Source: Marinosulfonomonas sp. (GTDB taxonomy: Bacteria > Pseudomonadota > Alphaproteobacteria > Rhodobacterales > Rhodobacteraceae). From it: DNA of 10,602 nucleotides. A model generated the notes under the pieces. That model had not been told where the DNA came from. It ran no database searches and was given only the letters and a program-made list of their open reading frames with translations. Location of the stretch: positions 1-10,602 of the forward strand of contig WGBJ01000487.1 in NCBI GenBank assembly GCA_015494385.1, written 5' to 3'. Of this stretch, positions 1-5,682 are shown in pieces (position 1 is the stretch's first letter; each line of letters begins with the position of its first letter). A program made the position numbers and the translations under genes.

Positions 1-513
1 CTGTGGGGCCCTGCCCATGGCGGCGCCAATCAGGCCTGTCTGGAAATGCTGGAAGAAATCGGCACGGTTGACCGTATCCCCGAATTCATTGCCCGCGCAA
101 AGGACAAGAACGATTCCTTCCGCCTGATGGGCTTTGGTCACCGCGTCTACAAAAACTTTGACCCCCGCGCCGTGGTGCTGAAAGAAAGCGCCGACGAGGT
201 GCTGGAACTGATGGGGATCGAGGACAATCCGAAACTGCAGGTCGCCAAAGAGCTGGAAAGACAGGCACTGGAAGATCCGTATTTCAAAGAGAAAAAGCTG
301 TTCCCGAATGTGGATTTCTATTCGGGCATTATCCTCGAGGCGATGGGCTTCCCGACTTCGATGTTCACCCCGATCTTTGCGCTGTCGCGCACGGTTGGCT
401 GGATTGCCCAGTGGAAGGAAATGCTGGACGATCCGAACCTGAAAATCGGCCGTCCGCGCCAGCTGTACCGTGGCGCGACCATGCGTGATTATGTGGATGT
501 CGAAAACAGATAG
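1..513 (+). CDS. gltA: Citrate synthase, C-terminal part (5' end outside window)
   Basis: Citrate synthase condenses acetyl-CoA with oxaloacetate to give citrate in the cytoplasmic TCA cycle. The reading frame is open from base 1, so the gene begins upstream; 170 residues plus a TAG stop are present. The catalytic motifs are intact: GPAHGGAN at the very start (His at partial residue 6, matching E. coli His264), [14 protein letters not shown] (His47, matching His305) and NVDFYSG (Asp105, matching Asp362). The arginine-bearing GRPRQLYRG lies near the C-terminus. The 41-residue spacing of the two histidines equals that of E. coli GltA, so roughly 255-260 N-terminal residues are missing. The sequence fits the long Gram-negative citrate synthase rather than a 2-methylcitrate synthase, though that distinction is less secure from a fragment. 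It is the only rightward gene here and is followed 19 bp later by a strong terminator. Confidence 0.96.
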   Translation: MWGPAHGGANQACLEMLEEIGTVDRIPEFIARAKDKNDSFRLMGFGHRVYKNFDPRAVVLKESADEVLELMGIEDNPKLQVAKELERQALEDPYFKEKKLFPNVDFYSGIILEAMGFPTSMFTPIFALSRTVGWIAQWKEMLDDPNLKIGRPRQLYRGATMRDYVDVENR

Positions 514-532
514 CATCCGGAATACCAACAAT

Positions 533-562
533 AAAAAGGCCACCTTTGCGGGTGGCCTTTTT
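533..562. terminator. Bidirectional intrinsic terminator between gltA and the PaaG-like gene
   Basis: A perfect 12-bp stem is formed by AAAAAGGCCACC (533-544) and GGTGGCCTTTTT (551-562), with the 6-nt loop TTTGCG. The GC-rich core is followed by five T's on the plus strand. The A-run on the other side gives the same arrangement on the minus strand. It lies 19 bp after the gltA stop and sits between converging genes, so it can end transcription in both directions. Confidence 0.93.
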
Positions 563-578
563 CGTATTCGTTATCAGA

Positions 579-620
579 GGCGCCCAAGGGTCAGGATTAA
601 TGGGTCCTGACCCTAGCGCC
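579..620. repeat. Large inverted repeat overlapping the stop codon of the PaaG-like gene
   Basis: A perfect 10-bp stem, AGGGTCAGGA (587-596) with TCCTGACCCT (605-614), encloses an 8-nt loop. It is extended by an outer 5-bp stem, GGCGC (579-583) with GCGCC (616-620), across a small internal loop. The TAG stop of the leftward gene (613-615) lies inside it. No T-run follows on either strand, so it is not a classical intrinsic terminator. It could protect the 3' end of the mRNA, act as a second barrier between converging genes, or be a dispersed palindromic element. Confidence 0.7.
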
Positions 621-1389
621 CTTCGTAATTCGCGGGGCGTTTTTCCAGAAAGGCCAGCACGCCTTCTTTGAAATCCCGTGTCTTGCCACATTCGCCCTGC
701 AACCGGGCCTCTAGCGCCAGTTGCTCGTCCAGTGAATTATCATAAGACCCGCGAATGGCCTCTTTCACATGGCGATAGGCCGCGGTCGGCCCCTGTGCCA
801 GTTTGATGGCGCGCGACCACCAGTGCTCGGCAAATTCGTCTTCCGGCACGGCCTCCCAGATCATGCCCCAGTCGGCGGCCTGACGGGCCTTGATCGGCTC
901 GGCGAACAGGGCAGCCCCCATGGCGCGGGCCGCACCGATCTGGCGAGGCAGCCAATAGGTGCCACCGGCATCCGGGATCAGACCGATGCGGGTAAAGGCC
1001 TGCAGGAACATCGCGGATTCTGATGCAATCACCACATCGGCGGCCAGCGCAAGGTTGGCCCCTGCCCCCGCAGCCGCCCCGTTCACAGCGGCAATGGTGG
1101 GGATCGGGCTGTCAAAGATGGCTTTCAGCATCGGCAGGTATTCGTCGCGCAGGGTGCGCTCCAGATCAATGTCGGCGGCATTGGCGCGGTCACCCAGATC
1201 CTGACCGGAACAAAAGGCGCGGCCCGCACCGGTGATCACCAGCACGCGCGCAGTCGTGCCAGCCTCTTTCACCGCATGGGCGATTTCGGCGCGCATCTGG
1301 GTGTTCAGCGCGTTCATCACATCGGGGCGGTTCAGTGTCAGGATGGCAACATCATTGCGGATGGCCAGTTTGATGGTGGTATAATTCAT
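613..1389 (-). CDS. paaG: Enoyl-CoA hydratase/isomerase, PaaG-like (phenylacetate-type isomerase)
   Basis: This is a crotonase-superfamily enzyme of 258 residues, a full family length. Oxyanion-hole segments are seen at residues 54-64 (GAGRAFCSGQD) and 103-112 (NGAAAGAGAN). The motif GLIPDAGGT places the catalytic Asp at residue 140, equivalent to the Asp of E. coli PaaG. The first crotonase glutamate, used by true enoyl-CoA hydratases, is replaced by small residues. The GQDLGDR, GMIWEAV and EGVLAFLEKRP segments also resemble PaaG, the 1,2-epoxyphenylacetyl-CoA isomerase of aerobic phenylacetate breakdown. The start is supported by GGGAG with 9 nt before ATG. The gene follows ccmH after 72 bp and no other paa genes are visible. 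It may therefore be a stand-alone paralogue acting on another acyl-CoA: the superfamily is certain, the substrate inferred. Confidence 0.8.
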   Translation of the reverse strand: MNYTTIKLAIRNDVAILTLNRPDVMNALNTQMRAEIAHAVKEAGTTARVLVITGAGRAFCSGQDLGDRANAADIDLERTLRDEYLPMLKAIFDSPIPTIAAVNGAAAGAGANLALAADVVIASESAMFLQAFTRIGLIPDAGGTYWLPRQIGAARAMGAALFAEPIKARQAADWGMIWEAVPEDEFAEHWWSRAIKLAQGPTAAYRHVKEAIRGSYDNSLDEQLALEARLQGECGKTRDFKEGVLAFLEKRPANYEGR

Positions 1390-1400
1390 CTTGTGCGTCT

Positions 1401-1422
1401 CCCTATGGCGTTGCCCATAGGG
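1401..1422 (-). promoter_or_regulatory. Hairpin overlapping the ribosome-binding site of the PaaG-like gene
   Basis: On the minus strand CCCTATGG and CCATAGGG form a perfect 8-bp stem around a 6-nt loop. The final GGG of the 3' arm is the beginning of the GGGAG Shine-Dalgarno that precedes the ATG at 1389. It lies in the 72-bp gap after ccmH. It could dampen translation or mark an mRNA boundary. It lacks a following T-run, so a standard terminator is unlikely. Confidence 0.5.
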
Positions 1423-1461
1423 ATAGCGTTTTGCCGCGCAAAAGAAAGGGGGAACGATGCG

Positions 1462-1914
1462 TTATTCGTTCAGAATCTCGGCCAGACGGTCTTCTTCTTC
1501 TTTGGAAAGCGCGGCACCGGCGGCAGTCTGTGCCGTGGCACGGCTCCGCAAATAGAAGAAACCGGTGATCAGCCCCAGCAGCAACAGCACGGGACCAGCA
1601 ATATACAGGATAATGTTTGCCCCGCCCCATGTCGGGCGCATCAACACATATTCGCCATAGCGCGAGACCACATAATCCAGAATTTCCTGATTGCTTTCGC
1701 CCTCTTTCAGGCGTTCACGCACCAGAATCCGCAAATCCCGCGCGATACCGGCGTTTGATTCGTCGATGTTTTCACCCTGACAGACCACACAGCGCAATTC
1801 CTGCCCCAGCTCGCGGGCGCGCGCCTCGAGCACGGGATCATCCAGCACCTCGTCGGGTTGCACCGCCAAGGCGGGGCTGGCCAGAAAGGCAAGGATCAGG
1901 ATCAGATATCGCAT
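1462..1914 (-). CDS. ccmH: Cytochrome c maturation protein CcmH (Ccl2/CycL type)
   Basis: CcmH is a membrane-anchored thiol-disulfide protein of cytochrome c maturation System I. It reduces apocytochrome CXXCH cysteines and works with CcmF in haem ligation at the periplasmic face of the membrane. The 150-residue protein has a signal peptide (about residues 1-17, ending ASPALA), the family motif LRCVVCQ with redox Cys42 and Cys45, and one C-terminal membrane span (about residues 101-123) followed by a short charged tail. This is the short alphaproteobacterial form without a fused CcmI/TPR domain. The start at 1914 is chosen because the signal peptide begins there and GGAG lies just upstream inside the end of ccmF. 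A longer in-frame opening to 1974 would place a charged stretch before the signal peptide. The gap from the ccmF stop is only 4 bp, so the two genes are very likely translationally linked. Confidence 0.95.
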   Translation of the reverse strand: MRYLILILAFLASPALAVQPDEVLDDPVLEARARELGQELRCVVCQGENIDESNAGIARDLRILVRERLKEGESNQEILDYVVSRYGEYVLMRPTWGGANIILYIAGPVLLLLGLITGFFYLRSRATAQTAAGAALSKEEEDRLAEILNE

Positions 1915-1918
1915 ATTG

Positions 1919-3898
1919 TTACTCCGCCGGAGACATGGCTGCGGTTTGACGTGCCTTGCGCGCGCCGGCGGCAACGCGGTAACGCCGGTCGGTCAGGCTA
2001 AAGATACCGCCAAGCGCCATCAGGGCACAACCGAACCAGATCCAGCTGGCAAAGGGTTTGATATAGGTGCGCACGGCCCAGCCGCCGCCGTCCTGCTCGT
2101 CCCCGATCACCAGATAGATATCGCGCAAGAACCCGTTGTAAATGGCCGCCTCGGTGGTGGGCATGGCCTGCACCGGATAGACACGTTTTTCGGGGAACAG
2201 GGTGGTCACCAGTTTGCCATCCCGCTTGACGGTCATTTCCGCCATTGTGGTGACATAGTTCGGCCCCTGCTCGCGGTGGACCTCGACCAGATTGATCTCG
2301 TAATCCCCCACAGTGAAGGGCTCGTTCAGATGGCCGACGCGAATGTCCTCTTCGGACCATGCGGTCAGACAGGCGATGCCAAGGATGGTGATGCCAAGCC
2401 CGCCATGCGCCAGCGCCTTGCCCCAGTCGGCACGCGGCAGACGGAGCATACGTCCAAGACGCGCGCCAAAACCCTTGCGCCCAGTGCGCATCCACAAATC
2501 ATATCCGGCACCGAACACCAGCCAGACACCCAGCCCGATCCCGACCGGCCCAAGCACCGAACGGCCGCTTTGGATGGCCCAGGTCAGCAGCGCTGCGGCC
2601 AAAGCCAAAGCGAACACGCCGGACATGGCTTTCATCGCCCGCTTCAACCGCGCCCGTTTCCAGGGCAAAATTGCACCTACCGGCAACACCACCGCCAGCA
2701 TTACCATGAAGGGGGTAAAGGCCATATTGAAGAACGGCGCCCCCACAGACAGTTTGCGCCCGAACGCCAGTTCCGCCACCAAAGGCCAGATCGTGCCGAT
2801 GAACACCACAAACGCGGCCACAGCCAGCAGGATATTGTTGATCACCAGCGCGGTTTCGCGGCTGACCATCGAAAAGACGCCCTTGGCCTCCATCGCTTGT
2901 GCACGGATGGCATAAAGGATCAGCGCCCCGCCGGTAAAGAACGCCAGAATAAACAGTACATAAACCCCGCGCGTCGGATCAGACGCAAAGGCATGTACCG
3001 ACGTCAGAACCCCCGAGCGCACAATGAACGTGCCAATCAGCGAGAAACCGAAGGCAAGGATCGACAGCAGGATTGTCCAGCTTTTGAGCGATTCACGTTT
3101 TTCCACCACGATGGCGGAATGCAGCAGTGCTGTGGCGATCAGCCAGGGCATAAAGGATGCGTTTTCGACCGGATCCCAGAACCAGAAACCGCCCCAACCC
3201 AATTCGTAATAGGCCCACCAGGACCCCAGCGCGATACCGATCGTCAGAAAGACCCAAGCGGCCAATGTCCACGGACGCACCCAGCGCGCCCATGCGGCAT
3301 CAACGCGGCCCTCGATCAGCGCGGCCACGGCAAAGCTGAAGGCCATCGACAGGCCAACATAGCCCAGATAGAGGAACGGCGGATGAAACGCGAGGCCCGG
3401 ATCCTGCAAAAGCGGGTTCAGATCCTGCCCGTTAAAGGGCGGGGTTTGCAGGCGTAAAAACGGGTTCGATGTGAACAGGATAAAGCCGAAAAATGCCGCC
3501 GCAATCGAGGATTGCACCGCCAGCACCCGCGCCCGCAGACCGGGGGGCAAATTGCCGCCAAACCATGCCGCACAGGCGCCAAACAGGGTTAGAATCAGCA
3601 CCCAGAGCAGCACCGAGCCTTCGTGATTGCCCCAGACACCGGCGACTTTATACAGCATCGGCTTGTCTGTATGCGAATTCAGCGTCACCAGCCGGACCGA
3701 GAAATCCGAGGTCACAAAGGCATAGGTCAGTGCGCCAAAGGCGAAAGCCGTCAGCAGGAACTGCGCATTGGCGGCCGGCACGGCAAAGGCCATCCAGCCC
3801 GGCCAACGCTTTTGCGCGCCAATAAGGGGAATGATCGCCTGCAAGACTGCAACGGCGAAGGCGAGGATCAGGGCAAAGTGGCCAAGTTCAATAATCAT
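1919..3898 (-). CDS. ccmF: Haem lyase subunit CcmF (Ccl1/CycK type)
   Basis: CcmF is the large inner-membrane subunit of the cytochrome c haem lyase. It receives haem from holo-CcmE and attaches it to apocytochrome c with CcmH. The protein has 659 residues, typical for the family, with many membrane spans. The tryptophan-rich WWD haem-handling motif lies at about residues 234-252 (GWGGFWFWDPVENASF). Four conserved histidines can be placed by comparison with E. coli H173, H261, H303 and H491: His172 (FHPPFLYLGY), His260 (TALLH), His302 (TSVHAFASDP) and His498 (KALAHGGLG). A large soluble periplasmic segment near the C-terminus (about residues 515-620) precedes the last span. The start is preceded by an AAGGG-type ribosome site 4 nt upstream. 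The gene is separated from ccmE by the two lysis genes, and a 104-bp gap upstream could hold its own promoter. Confidence 0.97.
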   Translation of the reverse strand: MIIELGHFALILAFAVAVLQAIIPLIGAQKRWPGWMAFAVPAANAQFLLTAFAFGALTYAFVTSDFSVRLVTLNSHTDKPMLYKVAGVWGNHEGSVLLWVLILTLFGACAAWFGGNLPPGLRARVLAVQSSIAAAFFGFILFTSNPFLRLQTPPFNGQDLNPLLQDPGLAFHPPFLYLGYVGLSMAFSFAVAALIEGRVDAAWARWVRPWTLAAWVFLTIGIALGSWWAYYELGWGGFWFWDPVENASFMPWLIATALLHSAIVVEKRESLKSWTILLSILAFGFSLIGTFIVRSGVLTSVHAFASDPTRGVYVLFILAFFTGGALILYAIRAQAMEAKGVFSMVSRETALVINNILLAVAAFVVFIGTIWPLVAELAFGRKLSVGAPFFNMAFTPFMVMLAVVLPVGAILPWKRARLKRAMKAMSGVFALALAAALLTWAIQSGRSVLGPVGIGLGVWLVFGAGYDLWMRTGRKGFGARLGRMLRLPRADWGKALAHGGLGITILGIACLTAWSEEDIRVGHLNEPFTVGDYEINLVEVHREQGPNYVTTMAEMTVKRDGKLVTTLFPEKRVYPVQAMPTTEAAIYNGFLRDIYLVIGDEQDGGGWAVRTYIKPFASWIWFGCALMALGGIFSLTDRRYRVAAGARKARQTAAMSPAE

Positions 3899-3961
3899 GC
3901 GCCCTTAATACGCGGTTCCGGCTGTTAGGCAAACGGTAAAACCGCATCGCAAGGTGGGCGC

Positions 3962-3993
3962 ATTGTCACAATCAGGTTAACTTTGTCGCAAAG
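3962..3993. promoter_or_regulatory. Tandem dyads, candidate operator in the holin-ccmF gap
   Basis: The 104-bp gap (3899-4002) contains two similar dyads on the plus strand: ATTGTCACAAT (3962-3972, a perfect 5-bp dyad) and CTTTGTCGCAAAG (3981-3993, a perfect 5-bp dyad). They share the core TTGTC(A/G)CAA. Their centres are 20 bp apart, about two helical turns, and a GTTAAC palindrome lies between them. The sites lie 64-95 bp upstream of the ccmF start, a position suited to transcription control. A weak -35/-10 pair (TTGCGA near 3947-3952, CCTAAC near 3924-3929 on the minus strand) could follow, but it is a poor match. The regulator is unknown. Confidence 0.4.
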
Positions 3994-4002
3994 CCGGATT
4001 GT

Positions 4003-4557
4003 TCAGGGTTTTTCACGCTTCCAATCCTCGAGTGCCGCATTTTTCCCGTTCGTTTCAGGCAATTGACTGAAATTCTGCGCGGCCACTTTCGGGCTTAGCG
4101 CATTCAGGGTGCGGATATTTTCAACCACTTGCGGCACCCTCAGCATGGTTTGGGTGATGGATTGCTGGAATTCCTGCCCCTTGAACTGATGCCGCGCCCC
4201 GAAATAGAACGACACAATTGCCCCCAGCAGCCACCACAGCGGTTCCGGCACCAGTGCCAGCCCCTGCATCCGGCTGGAGAACCAGATCGGGTCAACCATC
4301 GCCGCGATGAACAGGCCCAGAATACCAAAGGCCATCAGCGGGCGCGGCAGACGGTTTACGCCATCCATGAACCGGTCAAATCCACCCTTTTGTGCGCGAT
4401 CAAATTCGGACCCGTGCTGGGTTATGGCCTGCGTTTGCAGGGCAATATTGCGCGCGGCCCCGGCTTCGGCGTTTTCACGAAACACCTCGGCGGTTTCGCG
4501 CACCATATTGCGCCCGCCCCCGAAAACCAGCGTAAACAACCTTTCAATCAACCCCAT
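4003..4557 (-). CDS. 3TM-type holin of the gene-transfer-agent release family
   Basis: Holins form membrane lesions that let a cytoplasmic endolysin reach the cell wall. This 184-residue protein matches what I know of the GTA_holin_3TM family (Pfam PF11351), named for gene transfer agent release. It has an N-terminal amphipathic or hydrophobic stretch (residues 1-13) and two clear membrane segments (about 73-93, with FGILGLFIAAMVDP, and 105-121, with EPLWWLLGAIVSFYFG). The characteristic RMQGLALVPEPLWWLLG region joins them, and a soluble, mostly polar C-terminal tail follows. Its start overlaps the endolysin stop by 10 bp, and an AGGAGGG ribosome site lies 7 nt upstream, so the pair is co-transcribed and translation is probably coupled. 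No phage structural genes are nearby. Assignment to the holin family is firm; a role in GTA release is inferred from the family. Confidence 0.88.
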   Translation of the reverse strand: MGLIERLFTLVFGGGRNMVRETAEVFRENAEAGAARNIALQTQAITQHGSEFDRAQKGGFDRFMDGVNRLPRPLMAFGILGLFIAAMVDPIWFSSRMQGLALVPEPLWWLLGAIVSFYFGARHQFKGQEFQQSITQTMLRVPQVVENIRTLNALSPKVAAQNFSQLPETNGKNAALEDWKREKP

Positions 4558-5159
4558 GCGGCAACCCTCCTGCGGTGTTCTTCCTCTGTCAGATGATAGC
4601 GCGGCGAAATGAATTCCTCGGCCCGTTTAATCCAGCCCCCTTTGCCCCCGTCCCGACGCCGCGCAAATTTACGCGAGGCGGGGCGGGCATCGGCCAAGGC
4701 ATAGTAATAATTGCGCCGCTCGATCCCGTAGGCGTCCGCCAGATAGTCGGGGGCATCGGCATAAGCGGCCTGCGTGGCGGCAATGGTCTGCGGACCGATG
4801 GCACCGTCCACCCCCACCGCGTGCCCCATCTTGAGCAACAGCCGTTGCAGGATTTTCACCGCATTGGCACCGGCGTTCACATACATGTCGAACACGCTGG
4901 GTTGCAGCACCTCGGGCAATTCACCGATGCGGGGGCGTTTGAAATAATGGGTGATGAAAATATCCACCGCCTGTGCGCGGGTCAGTGCCCGCACATCAGC
5001 CACGGAAACCCGTCCGTCGCCGGTCAGATCCAGCCCCAGACGCCGCATGGTATGGATGGTCACACCGTATTTCGTCGCCCCGCCCCGGTCGTCAGGATCA
5101 TTCACAAAGCCGCCTTCACGGGCGACAATATCCGTAGCAATCTGGTGAACCGTTTGCAT
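4548..5159 (-). CDS. Endolysin: N-acetylmuramidase, glycoside hydrolase family 108, with peptidoglycan-binding domain
   Basis: This protein of 203 residues hydrolyses the glycan strands of peptidoglycan. The N-terminal GH108 motif is REGGFVNDP...GGATKYGVT, with the predicted catalytic Glu at residue 15. The loop DLTGDGRVSVAD at residues 44-55 resembles an EF-hand/dockerin calcium site, with acidic residues at loop positions 1, 5 and 12. DMYVNAGANA (91-100) and VGVDGAIGPQT (115-125) belong to the C-terminal PG_binding_3-type domain. There is no signal peptide, so release depends on a holin, which is encoded next with a 10-bp overlap. The start at 5159 has GGGGG 4 nt upstream, but that site lies inside a hairpin. 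Gene order (endolysin, then holin) and domain make-up resemble the R. capsulatus GTA lysis pair. Use of the enzyme in ordinary wall turnover is less likely because of the holin partner. Confidence 0.9.
   Translation of the reverse strand: MQTVHQIATDIVAREGGFVNDPDDRGGATKYGVTIHTMRRLGLDLTGDGRVSVADVRALTRAQAVDIFITHYFKRPRIGELPEVLQPSVFDMYVNAGANAVKILQRLLLKMGHAVGVDGAIGPQTIAATQAAYADAPDYLADAYGIERRNYYYALADARPASRKFARRRDGGKGGWIKRAEEFISPRYHLTEEEHRRRVAAWG
4565..4571 (-). promoter_or_regulatory. Near-consensus Shine-Dalgarno of the holin gene
   Basis: The minus strand carries AGGAGGG followed by a 7-nt spacer and the holin ATG, all within the last codons of the endolysin gene. It is the best ribosome site seen in the window and fixes the holin start at 4557. 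Confidence 0.8.
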
Positions 5160-5160
5160 A

Positions 5161-5192
5161 ACACCCCCGCAGTTGTTTCGCTGCGAGGGTGT
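5161..5192 (-). promoter_or_regulatory. Hairpin enclosing the endolysin ribosome-binding site
   Basis: In the minus-strand RNA, ACACCCUCGCAG (from 5192) pairs with CUGCGGGGGUGU (ending at 5161) over 12 bp, with one G-U wobble and the loop CGAAACAA. The G-run that would serve as ribosome-binding site (5164-5168) lies in the 3' arm. The endolysin ATG follows one base after the stem. No T-run follows, so it is not a standard ccmE terminator. The structure would be expected to hide the ribosome site. It could also act as a DNA dyad for a regulator or stabilise the upstream ccmE message. Confidence 0.65.
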
Positions 5193-5198
5193 GTAAAA

Positions 5199-5219
5199 TT
5201 GGTTAAGTTAGCCCTTAGC
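5199..5219 (-). promoter_or_regulatory. Possible CtrA-like half-site upstream of the endolysin
   Basis: The minus strand reads CTAAGGGCTAACTTAACCAA across the ccmE stop codon. It contains TTAACC (5206 to 5201), half of the CtrA consensus TTAA-N7-TTAA. A second element, CTAA, lies at 8 rather than 7 bases. CtrA and CckA are known to influence GTA lysis and release in R. capsulatus, which is why the site is worth noting. The match is imperfect and short, so chance is a strong alternative. Confidence 0.2.
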
Positions 5220-5673
5220 TACCGTTCGCCTGATCCGCTGGATCGACATAGACACCTTGTTCTTTCAGGGCGTCCACCACTTCTTTGGGCATGTAGTTTT
5301 CGTCGTGTTTGGCAAGGATTTCAGTGGCTTGGAACACCCCGTCCACATAGCTTCCGGTGGCAACAGTGCCTTGTCCCTCTTTGAACAGATCAGGCAATAC
5401 CCCGCTGTAACTGGCCTTGATCGTCGCCCCGCCATCGGTGATATTGAAAGTGATCACTTCCCCTTGGCCACGCTTCAACGAACCCTCTTCAACCAGCCCG
5501 CCAACGCGCAACACTTGTGTGGGCGGCGGCGTATCCTCGACAATCTGGCTCGGGCTTTTGAAAAAATTGATCCCGTCACGCATCGCATAGCCAATCAGCC
5601 CCGTGGATACCGCCAAAGCGACGAAAGCCACGATGATAACCTGTATCCGGCGTTTTTTCTTTAGTCCCTTCAT
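5215..5673 (-). CDS. ccmE: Cytochrome c maturation haem chaperone CcmE (CycJ)
   Basis: CcmE binds haem covalently in the periplasm and passes it to the CcmF/CcmH lyase. The protein has 152 residues, close to the usual length. It has a short basic N-terminus (KGLKKKRR), one membrane anchor (about residues 11-30) and a beta-barrel OB-fold periplasmic domain. The haem-binding motif is LAKHDENYMP, with the covalent ligand His123 and Tyr127 in the HxxxY arrangement. The C-terminal tail is short and polar. The start at 5673 has AAAGGAG a few bases upstream. Only 9 bp separate it from the argC stop, so argC and ccmE probably share a transcript. Downstream, a 55-bp gap leads to the lysis pair instead of directly to ccmF. 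Confidence 0.96.
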   Translation of the reverse strand: MKGLKKKRRIQVIIVAFVALAVSTGLIGYAMRDGINFFKSPSQIVEDTPPPTQVLRVGGLVEEGSLKRGQGEVITFNITDGGATIKASYSGVLPDLFKEGQGTVATGSYVDGVFQATEILAKHDENYMPKEVVDALKEQGVYVDPADQANGS

Positions 5674-5682
5674 GACACTCCT

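Noticed and set aside
1429..1443. Small hairpin TTTTGC-CGC-GCAAAA after ccmH as a terminator
   Set aside because: The stem is only 6 bp, largely A-T, with no suitable T-run on the minus strand.
1915..1974. Upstream start for CcmH giving a 170-residue protein
   Set aside because: The extra residues are basic and precede a normal signal peptide. The start at 1914 has a ribosome site and a 4-bp gap from ccmF.
1916..3457. A 513-residue open frame on the plus strand
   Set aside because: It lies antisense to ccmF, whose motifs are unmistakable. The translation is rich in His, Gln, Arg and Pro with no recognisable domain, as expected for an opposite-strand shadow in GC-rich DNA.
3924..3952. Sigma-70 promoter for ccmF
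   Set aside because: The TTGCGA/CCTAAC pair with 17-bp spacing matches poorly in the -10 box, so it is mentioned with the operator but not called.
4003..5159. Remnant of a prophage or recent phage insertion
   Set aside because: No integrase, attachment-site repeats, terminase or structural genes are visible, and composition resembles the neighbours. A GTA release module fits better, though a whole-genome check is needed.
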